DNA of 64,000 bases from positions 1-64,000 of the forward strand of contig CALUJO010000003.1 of assembly GCA_944320965.1 (NCBI GenBank). The letters are read 5' to 3'. Within the stretch, counting starts at the first letter, position 1, and the number at the start of each line of letters is the position of its first letter. Positions 7,832 to 19,045 of the stretch are shown here, piece after piece. The notes under the pieces are model-generated. The model saw only the letters and a list, made by a program, of their open reading frames with translations, had not been told where the DNA came from and did not search any database. The position numbers and the translations under genes were made by a program. The DNA comes from an uncultured Bacteroidaceae bacterium. GTDB lineage: Bacteria > Bacteroidota > Bacteroidia > Bacteroidales > Bacteroidaceae.

Positions 7832-8223
7832 AACTTCTCTTTTATTGTCTGAAGAGCGGTTTTCATCCTATCTTCAACGGTCTTGCTTTCTTTCAGATCT
7901 GAAGCCAGCCACACAAATCCGATATTCATCCCGTATTCCTTGTCATTTATAAAGTCTGTAAGGATAAACTTGTTTTTTCTGTACGCTTCCCTCAATTGCC
8001 TTTTTACCCTGTTTCTTTTTACTGCTCTTTTGAATTTTCGTTTTGATACGCTGACCAGTATTCTTACAGGAGGCAGGTCTTTATTCCTTTCAGTCTTCTG
8101 GAATACTACTCTTATAGGAAATATGGAAAATGAATCCTGCTTGCCGGAGAATAGTTCTTCTATTTCCTTTTTAAGGTAAAGTCTTTCGCTTTTGGGTAAT
8201 GTGAGTCTTCTTATATCTTCCAT
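7825..8223 (-). CDS. rnpA: Ribonuclease P protein component
   Basis: The product (132 residues from the chosen start) binds the RNase P RNA in 5' processing of tRNAs. The start region [19 protein letters not shown] and the RNA-binding signature [22 protein letters not shown] (central, split here: [18 protein letters not shown]) are diagnostic. Two ATGs are possible, 8232 and 8223. A TACTTTTG promoter box at 8240-8247 would place transcription start near 8233, making the 8232 start leaderless, so I prefer 8223. It heads the rnpA-yidD-tatD operon. Confidence 0.92.
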   Translation of the reverse strand: MEDIRRLTLPKSERLYLKKEIEELFSGKQDSFSIFPIRVVFQKTERNKDLPPVRILVSVSKRKFKRAVKRNRVKRQLREAYRKNKFILTDFINDKEYGMNIGFVWLASDLKESKTVEDRMKTALQTIKEKLC

Positions 8224-8239
8224 TGTTTCCATTTTGTTG

Positions 8240-8247
8240 CAAAAGTA
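8240..8247 (-). promoter_or_regulatory. -7 promoter box for rnpA-yidD-tatD
   Basis: Minus-strand TACTTTTG matches TAnnTTTG, ending 16 nt before the preferred rnpA start. It is divergent from the DUF4250-suf promoter about 120 nt away. Confidence 0.45.
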
Positions 8248-8363
8248 GTGAAAAGATTGCATACAAAGGTTTATATGCGGTTAAAGTTTATTTCATAGAA
8301 CAAAATAGGGGGTTAAAAGGTTAATTAATATGATGTAAGTTTCATTAAATCTGCACTATGTTG

Positions 8364-8371
8364 TATATTTG
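8364..8371 (+). promoter_or_regulatory. -7 promoter box for DUF4250-cvpA-suf genes
   Basis: TATATTTG matches TAnnTTTG exactly and ends 24 nt before the DUF4250 ATG at 8396. It is the only clear promoter found before sufB and so may drive the whole six-gene run. Confidence 0.5.
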
Positions 8372-8395
8372 CAAACTTATAAAAATTGTATTATC

Positions 8396-8572
8396 ATGGA
8401 ATTACCAAATGACCCGTTTATGCTTATGAGCTTCATTAATATGAAGTTGCGTGATTTGTATCCGTCTTTGGACGATTTGTGCAGTGATATGGATGTAAAC
8501 AAGGATTATATTATAAAGAAACTTGGTGAAGCCGGTTTTGAATACAATCCTGAGGCGAATAAATTCTGGTAA
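8396..8572 (+). CDS. DUF4250 domain-containing protein
   Basis: A 58-residue protein beginning MELPNDPFMLMSFINMKLRD and continuing LYPSLDDLCSDMDVNKDYI, with the terminal GFEYNPEANKFW. This is the compact DUF4250 family, of unknown function, widely annotated in Bacteroidetes and Firmicutes. The ATG at 8396 is favoured over an upstream in-frame start because conservation begins at MELPNDP and the promoter -7 box ends at 8371. It lies 24 nt before cvpA in the same direction. Confidence 0.85.
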   Translation: MELPNDPFMLMSFINMKLRDLYPSLDDLCSDMDVNKDYIIKKLGEAGFEYNPEANKFW

Positions 8573-8596
8573 CAATTATTGGGAAAATCGGAAATT

Positions 8597-9121
8597 ATGG
8601 AACAGTTGGACTGGCTCTTTCTGATTATTATCGGAATAGGTTTTCTGGTTGGAGTCTTTAAAGGCTTTATAAACCAGATTGTATCAATCGTTTTTGTTAT
8701 TGTCGGTATAGTTGTTGCAAAGGCTTTTGCTCCCTCTCTGGCGGCAATGTTTGACGATAACTATTCGAATGTTGCATACGGAGTCTCTTTTGCTGTAATA
8801 TTTCTTGCAGTGTTGATTTTGGGTGTGCTTTTGGGCAAACTTATAAAAATGATTGTGCATTCTGCCGATTTGGGCTGGCTGAACAGACTTGCAGGCGGTT
8901 TCCTTGGTGGTTTTAAATACCTGATTGTGATAGGTCTGGTCATTAACCTGATGGAAATTGTTGAAGTTGACAAGAAAGTTTTTCCAAAGGATTTCCGTTC
9001 AAAGTCAATAATATACGAATTCAGCAAGAAATCACTTGGCATGCTGATGCCTTTCTATGAGGAAGTAAGCAGTGCTACCAGTGACCTTATTGAGAAATCC
9101 GGTTTAAAAGACAAACTTTAA
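8597..9121 (+). CDS. CvpA family membrane protein
   Basis: A 174-residue protein with four predicted membrane segments (about residues 6-24, 29-47, 63-85, 104-122). The CvpA-like start is LDWLFLIIIGIGFLVGVFKG, and a further conserved stretch is NRLAGGFLGGFKYLIVIGLV. CvpA was named for colicin V production in E. coli; in other bacteria it affects envelope stress tolerance, but a molecular activity is not settled. I start at ATG 8597; an in-frame TTG at 8579 adds six non-conserved residues. It sits between DUF4250 and sufB, a familiar position in Bacteroidales. Confidence 0.88.
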   Translation: MEQLDWLFLIIIGIGFLVGVFKGFINQIVSIVFVIVGIVVAKAFAPSLAAMFDDNYSNVAYGVSFAVIFLAVLILGVLLGKLIKMIVHSADLGWLNRLAGGFLGGFKYLIVIGLVINLMEIVEVDKKVFPKDFRSKSIIYEFSKKSLGMLMPFYEEVSSATSDLIEKSGLKDKL

Positions 9122-9160
9122 TAGAATTATCTTTTTACAGATACAGTTATATTAGATATA

Positions 9161-10609
9161 ATGAGCGAAGACAAAAATAAATTTGTAAAGAAAGTAGCAG
9201 CCAGTGAATATAAATATGGCTTTACTACAGATATTGAAACTGACGTAATCCCAAAGGGACTCAGTGAAGATGTAATCAGGATGATTTCCGAAAGGAAAGG
9301 GGAGCCTGAGTGGCTTCTGGAATTTCGTCTGAAGGCATACAGACACTGGCTTACACTTGAAATGCCGGATTGGGCGCATTTGAATATACCTCCTATAGAT
9401 TTTCAGGATATAAGCTATTATGCGGCTCCGGTGAAAAAGGACGGACCAAAGAGCCTTGATGATGTGGATCCCGAACTTATCAAGACATTCAATAAGCTTG
9501 GAATACCATTGGAAGAGCAGATGGCGCTAAGCGGAATGGCTGTTGATGCCGTTATGGACTCTGTTTCCGTTAAAACCACTTTCAAGGAAAATCTGATGGA
9601 AAAGGGAATTATCTTCTGTTCAATCAGTGAAGCGGTCAGAGAGCATCCCGATTTGGTCAGAAAATATTTGGGTTCGGTTGTAAGCTATACCGACAATTTC
9701 TATGCGGCATTGAACTCCGCTGTGTTTACAGACGGTTCTTTTGTCTATATTCCAAAAGGCGTCAAGTGTCCTATGGAATTGAGTACCTATTTCCGTATAA
9801 ATGCTGCCGAAACAGGTCAGTTTGAAAGAACGCTTATAGTTGCAGATGACGACAGCTATGTTTCATATCTTGAAGGATGTACGGCGCCGATGCGTGATAC
9901 AAACCAGCTTCATGCTGCCATTGTCGAGATTTATGTTCACGACCGTGCCGAAGTGAAATACTCAACAGTCCAGAACTGGTATCCTGGTGACAAGGACGGA
10001 AAAGGCGGTATATACAACTTCGTTACCAAAAGGGGTATGTGCAAGGGCGTTTCATCAAAATTGTCCTGGACACAGGTTGAAACAGGTTCGGCAATTACAT
10101 GGAAATATCCGAGCTGCGTGCTTGCTGGCGACAACTCTGTAGGCGAATTCTATTCTGTTGCCGTGACAAACAATTATCAGCAGGCAGATACAGGTACAAA
10201 GATGATACACCTTGGAAAAAATACAAGAAGTACAATAATTTCAAAGGGTATATCTGCCGGAAAGAGTCAGAACTCTTATCGCGGACTGGTGCGTGTGGCT
10301 GAAAAAGCTGACAATGTCCGTAACTACAGTCAGTGTGACAGCTTGCTTTTGGGCGACAAGTGCGGAGCGCATACATTCCCATATATGGATATTCATAACG
10401 ACACTGCCGTTGTAGAACATGAGGCAACCACTTCAAAAATCAGCGAAGACCAGATATTCTACTGTAACCAGCGAGGCATTTCAACCGAAGATGCAATCGG
10501 TCTGATTGTAAACGGCTATGCCAAGGAGGTATTGAACAAACTTCCTATGGAGTTTGCCGTAGAGGCACAGAAATTGCTTCAGGTATCTTTGGAAGGCTCT
10601 GTCGGATAA
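9161..10609 (+). CDS. sufB: Fe-S cluster assembly protein SufB
   Basis: The 482-residue scaffold subunit forms the SufBC2D complex on which Fe-S clusters are built. The sequence shows the SufB hallmarks [52 protein letters not shown] (with the Cys used in sulfur transfer), [14 protein letters not shown] and the C-terminal [20 protein letters not shown]. Length equals that of typical SufB (about 480-495). It is the first of the contiguous sufBCDS set, 39 nt after cvpA. No SufU or SufA is encoded here; SufE is 40 kb away. Confidence 0.97.
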   Translation: MSEDKNKFVKKVAASEYKYGFTTDIETDVIPKGLSEDVIRMISERKGEPEWLLEFRLKAYRHWLTLEMPDWAHLNIPPIDFQDISYYAAPVKKDGPKSLDDVDPELIKTFNKLGIPLEEQMALSGMAVDAVMDSVSVKTTFKENLMEKGIIFCSISEAVREHPDLVRKYLGSVVSYTDNFYAALNSAVFTDGSFVYIPKGVKCPMELSTYFRINAAETGQFERTLIVADDDSYVSYLEGCTAPMRDTNQLHAAIVEIYVHDRAEVKYSTVQNWYPGDKDGKGGIYNFVTKRGMCKGVSSKLSWTQVETGSAITWKYPSCVLAGDNSVGEFYSVAVTNNYQQADTGTKMIHLGKNTRSTIISKGISAGKSQNSYRGLVRVAEKADNVRNYSQCDSLLLGDKCGAHTFPYMDIHNDTAVVEHEATTSKISEDQIFYCNQRGISTEDAIGLIVNGYAKEVLNKLPMEFAVEAQKLLQVSLEGSVG

Positions 10610-10645
10610 TTAAAAATGAAATAAACTACTAAAACACGAAATAAA

Positions 10646-11398
10646 ATGCTCGAAATAAAAGATTTACATGCGTCAATCGACGGTAAGGAAATATTGAAGG
10701 GAATAAACCTTACTATAAATCCCGGTGAAGTCCACGCAATAATGGGCCCTAACGGTTCCGGAAAAAGTACATTATCGTCAGTACTTGTCGGCAATCCGGC
10801 ATTTGAAGTAACAAAAGGTTCAATCACTTTCAATGGAAAGAATGTTCTTGAAATGTCTCCGGAAGACAGATCACGCGAAGGAATGTTCCTCAGTTTCCAG
10901 TATCCTGTTGAGATACCGGGTGTGAGCATGGTCAACTTCATGCGTGCCGCAGTAAACGAACACCGCAAATACAAGAACCTTCCTCCGCTTTCAGCAAGCG
11001 AGTTCCTGAAACTGATGCGCGAAAAGCGTGCGGTTGTAGAACTTGACAACAAACTTGCCAACCGTAGTGTGAACGAAGGTTTCTCAGGAGGTGAAAAGAA
11101 AAAGAACGAGATTTTCCAGATGGCTATGCTTGAACCGAAACTCTCTATTCTTGACGAGACAGACTCCGGTCTGGATATTGACGCTTTGCGTATTGTAGCC
11201 GAAGGTGTAAACAAACTGAAGACTCCCGAAACAAGTACAATTGTAATTACCCACTACCAGCGTCTGCTTGACTATATTAAACCTGATATTGTTCACGTGC
11301 TTTATAAAGGCCGTATCGTTAAGACAGCCGGTCCTGAACTTGCCCTTGAACTTGAAGAAAAGGGTTATGACTGGATAAAGAAGGAATTGGGAGAATAA
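10646..11398 (+). CDS. sufC: Fe-S cluster assembly ATPase SufC
   Basis: A 250-residue ABC-type ATPase that powers conformational change in SufBC2D. Walker [10 protein letters not shown] is at residues 34-42. The Q-loop is [15 protein letters not shown] and the SufC-type signature is [15 protein letters not shown]. Walker B/D-loop reads [16 protein letters not shown] (many SufC have LDEIDSGLD). The H-loop is [15 protein letters not shown]. There is no membrane domain, as expected. It is 36 nt after sufB and 14 nt before sufD. Confidence 0.97.
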   Translation: MLEIKDLHASIDGKEILKGINLTINPGEVHAIMGPNGSGKSTLSSVLVGNPAFEVTKGSITFNGKNVLEMSPEDRSREGMFLSFQYPVEIPGVSMVNFMRAAVNEHRKYKNLPPLSASEFLKLMREKRAVVELDNKLANRSVNEGFSGGEKKKNEIFQMAMLEPKLSILDETDSGLDIDALRIVAEGVNKLKTPETSTIVITHYQRLLDYIKPDIVHVLYKGRIVKTAGPELALELEEKGYDWIKKELGE

Positions 11399-11412
11399 AA
11401 AAGACTTTTTAT

Positions 11413-12762
11413 ATGAGCTTGAATTCAGAAAAACAATATATAGATTTGTATCAGGAGGCAAGGGACTTGATATGCAGGCACAGCGCTCCGGTCATCAATT
11501 CCTTGAGGGACAAGGCCTTTGCGGATTTCTGCCGTATCGGCTTCCCCGGAAAGAAACTGGAAAAATACAAATATACGGACATCAAATCCTGCTTTGCTCC
11601 TGACTACGGGTTGAACCTTAACCGTGTGCCTATGCAGGTTGACCCTTACAAGACTTTTAAGTGCGATGTCCCTAACATAAGCACTTCACTGTTCTTTGTG
11701 CTGAACGATATCTTCTATGTTCCGGAGAAGAAGACAGGCAATATGCCCGACGGTGTGCTGATGATGAGCCTGAAGGAAGCTGCCGAATTGCATCCTGAAC
11801 TTGTGGAAAAATACTACGGCAAGCTTGCCTCTACCGAAAATGACGGTATCAATGCTTTCAATACGGCATTTGTGCAGGACGGTGTATTTCTTTATGTTCC
11901 TGACAATGTAGTGCTTGAAAAGCCAATCCAGCTTATAAACATAATGAATGCAAAGATGGATATGATGGCTAACAGGCGAATACTTGTTGTATTGGGAAAA
12001 AATGCACAGGCAAAGATGCTTATCTGCGACCATGCTGAACTTGGGGCAAAATATCTTTCAACCCAGGTTGCCGAGATATACGCCGGCGAGAATTCCGTCT
12101 TTGATTATTATGAACTTGAAGAAACCGGTTCAAACAATGTGCGCATATGCAATACTTATGTTGAGCAGAGCGCATCATCCAACGTGCTTGTTAACGGTGT
12201 AACACTTACAAACGGCCTTACAAGGAACCATGTAAATGTAGTCCTTAACGGCGAAAACGCCGAGATTGCTCTGAACGGAATAGCAACCGTTGACAAGAAC
12301 CAGCATATAGACAACAATACAAACATAGAGCACAGATATTCACGCTGTACAAGCAACGAACTTTTCAAGTATGTTCTTGACGATGAGGCCGTAGGTGCCT
12401 TTGCCGGAAGGGTAAAGGTTTGCCAGGATGCGCAGAAGACCGTTTCACAACAGACAAACAAGAATCTGTGTCTGACAAGGGAATCACACATGTACACCCA
12501 GCCACAGCTTGAGATATATGCTGATGATGTAAAGTGCAGTCACGGTGCAACCGTAGGACAGCTTGACGAAAATGCAGTATTCTATATGCAGCAGCGCGGA
12601 CTTTCAAAGAAGGAAGCCATGACATTGCTTATGTTTGCTTTCGTAAATGAAGTAGTTGACAGCATCAGAATGGAGCCTCTTAAGGACAGACTGCATATGC
12701 TTGTCGAAAAACGTTTCCGTGGCGAACTGAGCAAATGCAGCAGCTGTGCCAAATGTAAATAA
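11413..12762 (+). CDS. sufD: Fe-S cluster assembly protein SufD
   Basis: The 449-residue partner of SufB in the SufBC2D scaffold. The N-terminal segment FPGKKLEKYKYTDI is typical of SufD. The beta-helix core includes FNTAFVQDGVFLYVP and KPIQLINIMNA. The C-terminus contains the conserved KCSHGATVGQLDENAVFYMQ and QRGLSKKEAMTLLMFAFVNE. It ends with an added cysteine cluster, KCSSCAKCK, whose three Cys could bind metal or sulfur, although this is inference. It is separated from sufS by 11 nt. Confidence 0.95.
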   Translation: MSLNSEKQYIDLYQEARDLICRHSAPVINSLRDKAFADFCRIGFPGKKLEKYKYTDIKSCFAPDYGLNLNRVPMQVDPYKTFKCDVPNISTSLFFVLNDIFYVPEKKTGNMPDGVLMMSLKEAAELHPELVEKYYGKLASTENDGINAFNTAFVQDGVFLYVPDNVVLEKPIQLINIMNAKMDMMANRRILVVLGKNAQAKMLICDHAELGAKYLSTQVAEIYAGENSVFDYYELEETGSNNVRICNTYVEQSASSNVLVNGVTLTNGLTRNHVNVVLNGENAEIALNGIATVDKNQHIDNNTNIEHRYSRCTSNELFKYVLDDEAVGAFAGRVKVCQDAQKTVSQQTNKNLCLTRESHMYTQPQLEIYADDVKCSHGATVGQLDENAVFYMQQRGLSKKEAMTLLMFAFVNEVVDSIRMEPLKDRLHMLVEKRFRGELSKCSSCAKCK

Positions 12763-12773
12763 CATTTTTTATT

Positions 12774-13988
12774 ATGATTGATGTCAATAAAATTAGAGAG
12801 GATTTCCCTATACTGTCAAGAACGGTATATGGAAAACCTCTTGTTTATCTTGATAACGGAGCTACAACCCAGAAGCCAAGATGTGTTGTGGATGCCATTA
12901 CAGACGAATATTATTCCGTAAATGCCAATGTTCACCGTGGTGTACATTTCCTTTCGCAGAAGGCAACCGAACTGCATGAAGCTGCAAGAGAGACTGTACG
13001 CAGGTTCATAAATGCCGAGAGCAGCAACGAAATAATATTCACACGCGGTACAACCGAGAGCATAAACCTTATGGCTTTTTCCTTTGGCGAGGCTTTTCTG
13101 AAGGAAGGCGATGAGGTTATCGTTTCAACCATGGAGCATCACAGCAATATTGTCCCATGGCAGATGCTTGGAATACGCAAGGGTGTGAAACTGCGTGTCA
13201 TACCAATCAATGATGCAGGTGAACTGGATATGGAAGAGTTTGGCAGAATGTTCAACGAAAAGACCAGACTTGTATCGGTAGCCCATGTGTCAAATGTTCT
13301 TGGAACAATAAATCCTGTCAAGGAAATAATCAGAACAGCGCATTCACATGATGTTTCTGTCATGATTGACGGTGCGCAGTCAATTCCACATATGCCGGTT
13401 GACGTAAGGGAGCTTGACGCTGACTTTTATGTCTTCTCCGGCCACAAGATTTACGGACCTACCGGTATTGGCGTATTTTACGGAAAGGAAAAGTGGCTTG
13501 ACCGTATGCCTCCTTATCAGGGGGGCGGCGAGATGATACAGAATGTCTCTTTTGAAAAGACCACATATAACGAGCTTCCCTACAAATTTGAAGCCGGAAC
13601 TCCGGATTATATCGGTTCAAACGCTCTTGCCGTTGCCTTGAATTATGTGTCGGCAATAGGCATGAAGGAGATTGAGGCTTATGAACATGAGCTTACCCGT
13701 TATGCCATGGAGAAGATGCAGCAGATTGAAGACATGAGAATATTCGGTACTGCGCGTGACAAGGGCAGTGTGATATCTTTCCTTGTGGGAAACATTCATC
13801 ATCTTGATATGGGAACGTTGCTAGACCGCCTTGGTATCGCAGTCCGTACAGGGCATCATTGTGCCGAACCTCTTATGCACCGTTTCGGAATAGAAGGAAC
13901 GGTACGCGCTTCTTTCGGTTTCTATAATACCAAAGAGGAAATTGATATTCTTGTCAAAGGAATTGAGAGAGTCAGACAGATGTTCTGA
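12774..13988 (+). CDS. sufS: Cysteine desulfurase SufS
   Basis: A 404-residue PLP enzyme of the group II (SufS/CsdA) desulfurases. It converts cysteine to alanine and passes persulfide sulfur to SufE or directly to SufBCD. The PLP Lys is K225 in FSGHKIYGPTGIGVFYG. The active Cys is C363 in RTGHHCAEPLMHRFGI. The start motif REDFPILSRTVYGKPLVYLD is also typical. It ends the suf operon. SufE, its usual partner, is encoded at 50458-50880. Confidence 0.97.
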   Translation: MIDVNKIREDFPILSRTVYGKPLVYLDNGATTQKPRCVVDAITDEYYSVNANVHRGVHFLSQKATELHEAARETVRRFINAESSNEIIFTRGTTESINLMAFSFGEAFLKEGDEVIVSTMEHHSNIVPWQMLGIRKGVKLRVIPINDAGELDMEEFGRMFNEKTRLVSVAHVSNVLGTINPVKEIIRTAHSHDVSVMIDGAQSIPHMPVDVRELDADFYVFSGHKIYGPTGIGVFYGKEKWLDRMPPYQGGGEMIQNVSFEKTTYNELPYKFEAGTPDYIGSNALAVALNYVSAIGMKEIEAYEHELTRYAMEKMQQIEDMRIFGTARDKGSVISFLVGNIHHLDMGTLLDRLGIAVRTGHHCAEPLMHRFGIEGTVRASFGFYNTKEEIDILVKGIERVRQMF

Positions 13989-14043
13989 TACTTTTAAAAC
14001 AGAATAACAGAGTTTGACTGTTTCATTACAGGCATACTGAAAA

Positions 14044-14104
14044 AACTTCCTGTCTTTTGTACTAAAACTTTAAATGTTTTGGTCAAAAAGGCAGGAAGTT
14101 TTTT
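14044..14104. repeat. Long hairpin element, copy A (terminator-like)
   Basis: Arms at 14044-14068 and 14076-14100 pair over about 25 bp with a 7-nt loop, followed by T-runs on both strands. It lies in the convergent region between sufS and the GH84 gene. The sequence of arms and loop is clearly related to the element at 37624-37684, including the segments AACTT(C/A)CTG and AAAGGCAG(G/T)AAGTT. It could act as a bidirectional terminator. Confidence 0.6.
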
Positions 14105-14110
14105 ATATAA

Positions 14111-14150
14111 ACATAGGAGGTATTTGCACGAATACCTCCTATGTTTTTCA
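14111..14150. terminator. Bidirectional terminator between sufS and GH84
   Basis: Perfect 14-bp stem (ACATAGGAGGTATT at 14111-14124 with AATACCTCCTATGT at 14131-14144), 6-nt loop and flanking T/A runs. It follows the long hairpin element and lies 35 nt past the GH84 stop on the minus strand. Confidence 0.75.
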
Positions 14151-14185
14151 TAATATTCCGACAGTTCTTATTCTGCCGTTAAATG

Positions 14186-16747
14186 TTATCTTTTTATGAT
14201 TTCAAATATTTCGGCATTTCCCGTAAACTCAACTCTTGTAACATCTTCTGCCAAATCTATTTCGGAGTATGGTGAATTGATAATACATTCAATCACGGTA
14301 TTTCCGTTGGCATCGGTTTGTCTGCATTTGAGCAGTTCTTGTACTTCGTTCATAAGCAGGGTTAAGCCTTTTGTATCTTTCTTGACTTCAAAACCGAAGT
14401 ATTCGTTGCACTTGTAGGATGTACCGATATTGTTGTCAAATGCATATAAGGCCTTTTCTGGTTCGGCACAGTCAATTTTGAATCCGATGTTTTCGGTTGT
14501 AAGCCTGTTCACGTTGAAGACTCTGACCGAAGCATAGTTCTTTTTAGTCGAATCAAGTCTCTTGATGCGTACGTAGCGTGCCTTGACAGGCTTGTCGTTG
14601 TGCCAGTTAATGATATATGTCTTTTGCATATCATTTGTCAGTGCTGTCCATGTCTTTCCGTCTTCAGAGCATTCAAGTACAACGTTGTCAAAGTAATCTA
14701 CGTCGTCAACAGAGTTTCTTCCCTGCAGGATGTTGATGTCATATACATCCCTTACGGCTCTAAGGTCAACACCAATCCAGTCGCCTGCCTTTTGTGCAGC
14801 TCCCGAAGTATAGTGTGTTGTGCTGTCGTTGTCAAGCATTAGCTTTGTAAGGATTGTATGCGAGTTGCCGAACGAGCCGATTCCCTTGTAGTCCATCGGG
14901 ACATTTCCTGTAAGTTTTTTGAGGAATCCGTGCGCCATGTCGTCCATTGCGTTTTCGTAGAACGGTTGTAGTTTCATTGTTCCCGATTTGTGCGCTTCAT
15001 AATTCTTACGGTCCTCGTCGCTCATTATGTTTTTAACGTATTCACACCAGAAGAGTGAATCGTTTTCGTTTGCCCTGTACATTCTTGCAAGTTCAACGGT
15101 TTTCTTGCCTCTTGTACCAAGTTTTCCGAATTCTTCAAGCCATGGTCTCAATTCGCCGAGCAGTAGTTGGTTTGAGCATTTCTCTTCCATTATTGAAGGA
15201 ACCTTTTCAATCTTGCCGAACTCTTCTTCAAGAAGTGCTGCATCATTGTCGTTCCAGTCGGCAATACGGAAAGTCTTTGTTTCCCATGACTCGTCCCTTC
15301 TGTATCCGGTTTCTGTATCGGCAGAGTGGATTGCAAATGTGCGGTATGCATCCTTTGCTTCTGGTACAAGAAGTTCAAGACCTCTTTCCCAGTTGTCTAT
15401 GGCATTGTATTCGGATATGTTCCATGTATAATCGGCAACACCATAGAGCGCAAGTTTTGACGCTTCGCCGTGTTCCATAGGATTGCTTACTACTCCGCAT
15501 ACATCCTTGTCGGTAAGTGATGTTTCAAGTCCGTAAACAGGTCCCTGAAGCAGAATGTTTCTTACATAATCTGTAACAGGGTAGTTCCACCAGTAGTATG
15601 CCGGACGTTTAATGCGTGAGTTAACCCAGTCCATAGTCTCCTTTGTCATGTCGCTGCAAACCACGTCGCCTGTCCAGAACACCTTTATGTCCGGATAAAG
15701 CGTGCGTCCGTATATTGCAAGGCTTCCGTTTTCGGTAGGGTTTGCCCATAGTCTTGAATAGTCGGTAGGGCATACAGTCAGCGGAGAAACGTCGCCTTTT
15801 TCCTTGACAAAGTCGTCAGTCAGTCTGTTTAGCAGCTCGGTCTGTTTAAGAGGATTTGTTCCTTCGCCTGAAATATCATCGAAGAAGATGGCAAAATGTC
15901 TGACTCCCAGGTCATACATAAGATTGAATTTTCTGACAAGGTTTCCGTAGTCCTCTTCATTCCATTTGATATCCTGTCCCGGATGTATTGCCCACACAAA
16001 GTCAACTCTGTTTCTGTTGCAGGCTTCAACAAGTTCCTTTATGTTCTTTGCCTCGTTTTCGGGGTAGGGAAGTCGCCAGTTCGGACAGCTGTGATACGGG
16101 TCATCCTTCGGACCGTACAGGTATGTATTCATTTTGAATTTGCCGTAAAAGTCAATGAGTGACTTTCTTACTTCGTGTGACCACGGAGTTCCGTAGAATC
16201 CTTCTACCACACCACGGTTAGGAAGGTCTGGATAATCGTTCACTGTTGCGTAAGGAACTGTTCCGCCGGCAGATGCCGGGCTGTCAATAATCTGCATAAG
16301 TGTCTGTATTCCATAGAAAGTACCTCTTTCGTCAAACCCGATAATCCTGATACCGTCTTTGCCTATTTCCAAAGAATATGCTCCCGACAGCTTTTTTACA
16401 CCGTTTCTGGAAGCGATTTTGCTTCCGAAATCTATTTTGAGTTCTGTTCCTTTTTTGTTTTTCTTCAATGATTTCAGGTCATTGCCAAACTTGTTCTGCC
16501 TGTCGTTTACGTTAAATCCCAGACTGACATCCAGCGTGTTTTTGCTGTCTATTGTCATTTTATGCGGAACCGGATTGACAATTATTCCGTTATGGTCAAT
16601 CTTCTTTCCCGGTACAGGAAGTACATCCTGAATTTCCGATCGCTGTGACGAGAGGTCAAAGCTTTCTTCCTGTGCATTGACATTGCCGGACATCAGCAAC
16701 AGGGCTGCACTTGCCGAAAACAGTTTCGTATAGCCTTTCAGTTTCAT
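14186..16747 (-). CDS. Secreted beta-N-acetylglucosaminidase, GH84 family
   Basis: The 853-residue protein has a signal peptide cleaved near Ala25 (LLLMSGNVNA-QEE). A GH20b-like N-terminal domain follows (to about residue 170), then the GH84 catalytic barrel starting GVVEGFYGTPWSHEVRKSL. The adjacent catalytic Asp pair is D290-D291 in HFAIFFDDISGEGT, matching the Asp pair of the Bacteroides thetaiotaomicron O-GlcNAcase. C-terminal regions from about 640 contain a discoidin/F5-8-like module (DWIGVDLRAV, KARYVRIKRLDS) and a further beta domain. It is about 115 residues longer than the B. thetaiotaomicron enzyme (737). It probably removes terminal GlcNAc from host or bacterial glycans; linkage to nagA genes 20 kb away is functional, not operonic. 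Confidence 0.92.
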   Translation of the reverse strand: MKLKGYTKLFSASAALLLMSGNVNAQEESFDLSSQRSEIQDVLPVPGKKIDHNGIIVNPVPHKMTIDSKNTLDVSLGFNVNDRQNKFGNDLKSLKKNKKGTELKIDFGSKIASRNGVKKLSGAYSLEIGKDGIRIIGFDERGTFYGIQTLMQIIDSPASAGGTVPYATVNDYPDLPNRGVVEGFYGTPWSHEVRKSLIDFYGKFKMNTYLYGPKDDPYHSCPNWRLPYPENEAKNIKELVEACNRNRVDFVWAIHPGQDIKWNEEDYGNLVRKFNLMYDLGVRHFAIFFDDISGEGTNPLKQTELLNRLTDDFVKEKGDVSPLTVCPTDYSRLWANPTENGSLAIYGRTLYPDIKVFWTGDVVCSDMTKETMDWVNSRIKRPAYYWWNYPVTDYVRNILLQGPVYGLETSLTDKDVCGVVSNPMEHGEASKLALYGVADYTWNISEYNAIDNWERGLELLVPEAKDAYRTFAIHSADTETGYRRDESWETKTFRIADWNDNDAALLEEEFGKIEKVPSIMEEKCSNQLLLGELRPWLEEFGKLGTRGKKTVELARMYRANENDSLFWCEYVKNIMSDEDRKNYEAHKSGTMKLQPFYENAMDDMAHGFLKKLTGNVPMDYKGIGSFGNSHTILTKLMLDNDSTTHYTSGAAQKAGDWIGVDLRAVRDVYDINILQGRNSVDDVDYFDNVVLECSEDGKTWTALTNDMQKTYIINWHNDKPVKARYVRIKRLDSTKKNYASVRVFNVNRLTTENIGFKIDCAEPEKALYAFDNNIGTSYKCNEYFGFEVKKDTKGLTLLMNEVQELLKCRQTDANGNTVIECIINSPYSEIDLAEDVTRVEFTGNAEIFEIIKR

Positions 16748-16779
16748 ATATATTTGTTTTGTTAATTGATTCTGTTCTA

Positions 16780-16787
16780 CAAATCTA
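16780..16787 (-). promoter_or_regulatory. -7 promoter box for GH84 gene
   Basis: Minus-strand TAGATTTG matches TAnnTTTG, 32 nt before the start codon, and is divergent from the gyrB promoter. Confidence 0.45.
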
Positions 16788-16924
16788 CAATATTTTTTAT
16801 GTATACTATTTGTCCTTTGACAAATAAAGTAAATGTATTGCGGTATGTTGTTTTTTTAACAATAAACAGAATATTTAAAGAACAAATAAATGGAAAATGT
16901 GTCCTGTAAAAAGACAAAAAATCG

Positions 16925-16932
16925 TATCTTTG
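16925..16932 (+). promoter_or_regulatory. -7 promoter box for gyrB
   Basis: TATCTTTG matches TAnnTTTG and lies 76 nt before the gyrB ATG at 17009, implying a leader of about 70 nt. Confidence 0.45.
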
Positions 16933-16996
16933 TATGTTTTACGTTGCGTCCCGAGTGCGGAACATGTAAAGCATAATGAAACAGAAAAACAATTAG

Positions 16997-18976
<1,980 letters not shown>

Positions 18977-18997
18977 TATATTTTGATATATCATAAT

Positions 18998-19036
18998 GGG
19001 CAGAACATTTACGGTTTTCTGCCCATTTTTTATTTT
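18998..19036 (+). terminator. Intrinsic terminator after gyrB
   Basis: Stem GGGCAGAA (18998-19005) with TTCTGCCC (19017-19024), 11-nt loop, then a T-rich run. It ends just before the acetyltransferase start at 19046, suggesting that gene has its own or read-through expression. Confidence 0.8.
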
Positions 19037-19045
19037 TTACAGTAT

